DNA of 5,896 nucleotides from positions 1 to 5,896 of the forward strand of contig JALTMR010000203.1 in NCBI GenBank assembly GCA_027001525.1. The letters run 5' to 3'. This DNA comes from Gammaproteobacteria bacterium. GTDB lineage: Bacteria > Pseudomonadota > Gammaproteobacteria > Tenderiales > Tenderiaceae. The position numbers were made by a program, and so were the translations under genes. This document shows positions 5,326 through 5,896 of this stretch, piece after piece. The notes under the pieces are model-generated. The model was not told the DNA's origin and ran no database searches. It was given only the letters and a program-made list of their open reading frames with translations. Positions within the stretch are counted from its first letter, which is position 1. Each line of letters begins with the position of its first letter.

Positions 5326-5896
5326 ATGCAAGTATCTGTAACAACGACCGAAGGTTTGGAACGTCGCATGTCAGTGGAAGTGCCTGCTGATCGTGTTGAG
5401 CAGGAAGTGAAGCAGCGTTTGAAATCTATGAGTGGCACAGTCCGTTTGGCTGGCTTTCGGCCTGGCAAGGTACCTTTTAAAGTGGTGCAGCAACGTTACG
5501 GTGCTCAAGTGTTGCAGGAGGTTCATGGTGAGCTTCTGCGTTCGACACTCTACGAAGCTATTCAGCAAGAAAATTTGCGCCCTGCCGGGGCACCCAAAGT
5601 TGAGCTGGGTGAGTCTGACAATAACGCCCTTGCCTACACCGCAGTATTCGAAGTGTATCCCGAGATCAATGTGACAATTCCTTCAGGTGTTAGTGTCGAG
5701 AGGCTTGTGGCTGAAATTACCGATCAGGATGTTGATGACATGATCGAGAAGTTACGCAAGCAAAGAGCGAGCTGGAATGATGTGGAGCGTGCTGCCCAGG
5801 AAGGTGATCAGGTTGTTATCGATTTTCAAGGAAAGGTTGATGGTGAACTGTTCGAGGGTGGTGAGTCTGAAGACTACTCCTTGGTATTGGGTTCCG
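5326..5896 (+). CDS. tig: Trigger factor, 3' truncated by window edge
   Basis: Trigger factor binds ribosomal protein L23 at the peptide exit tunnel and shelters nascent chains; it also has a peptidyl-prolyl isomerase domain. The visible 190 residues cover the N-terminal ribosome-binding domain and the start of the isomerase domain; the full E. coli protein is 432 residues. The start MQVSVTTTEGLERR matches E. coli. The ribosome-docking loop GFRPGKVP is at 43-50, the same positions as in E. coli, with proline at 46 where E. coli has lysine, a common variant. QRYGAQV, the PAGAP stretch and FEVYPE follow. The FKBP-like domain opens with VVIDFQGKVDGELFEGG. The ATG at 5326 has GAGGA (5314-5318) seven bases upstream. 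In many bacteria tig precedes clpP, clpX and lon, but nothing downstream is visible here. Confidence 0.96.
   Translation, partial: MQVSVTTTEGLERRMSVEVPADRVEQEVKQRLKSMSGTVRLAGFRPGKVPFKVVQQRYGAQVLQEVHGELLRSTLYEAIQQENLRPAGAPKVELGESDNNALAYTAVFEVYPEINVTIPSGVSVERLVAEITDQDVDDMIEKLRKQRASWNDVERAAQEGDQVVIDFQGKVDGELFEGGESEDYSLVLGS

Noticed and set aside
5371..5674. Alternative frames on both strands inside tig
   Set aside because: The tig frame is conserved throughout, so these are shadows of it.

Overview
The window looks like chromosomal core-genome DNA from a gammaproteobacterium of moderate GC content. Four proteins (PrmB, HemN, AroC, trigger factor) and four tRNAs resemble their Escherichia coli counterparts motif by motif. 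Heme synthesis by the oxygen-independent route, plus a membrane c-type cytochrome, suggests a respiratory organism able to live with little or no oxygen. A narrower taxonomic placement is not justified by the sequence alone.

Layout. Bases 1-538 hold the 3' part of prmB (ribosomal protein L3 glutamine methyltransferase). hemN (oxygen-independent coproporphyrinogen III oxidase) follows at 613-1995. A 159-bp non-autonomous transposon-like element (1996-2154) begins at the base after the hemN stop codon. It has 18-bp terminal inverted repeats and a TTAA duplication, the left copy of which supplies the stop codon. A strong intrinsic terminator (2182-2219) then closes the hemN unit. After a 200-bp leader comes an unnamed 252-residue membrane protein with one c-type heme motif (2422-3180), followed 53 bases later by aroC (chorismate synthase, 3234-4337).

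The second half is a stable-RNA region. A promoter at about 4400-4428 should drive tRNA-Pro(TGG), tRNA-Arg(TCT) and tRNA-His(GTG). After a 287-base gap with no recognisable gene, a second promoter (5051-5079) should drive tRNA-Leu(TAG). The window ends inside tig (trigger factor, from 5326), whose leader carries a small hairpin just before the ribosome binding site. All protein genes and tRNAs are on the + strand.

How it fits together. PrmB, the tRNAs and trigger factor serve translation and nascent-chain folding. HemN makes heme precursor, and the cytochrome next door uses heme, though the terminator between them argues for separate transcription. AroC feeds aromatic amino acid and quinone synthesis. 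I see no phage, defence, CRISPR or toxin genes and no convincing new multi-gene system. The points most worth a second look are the small mobile element abutting hemN, the uncharacterised membrane cytochrome, and the missing ribosome binding site at aroC.
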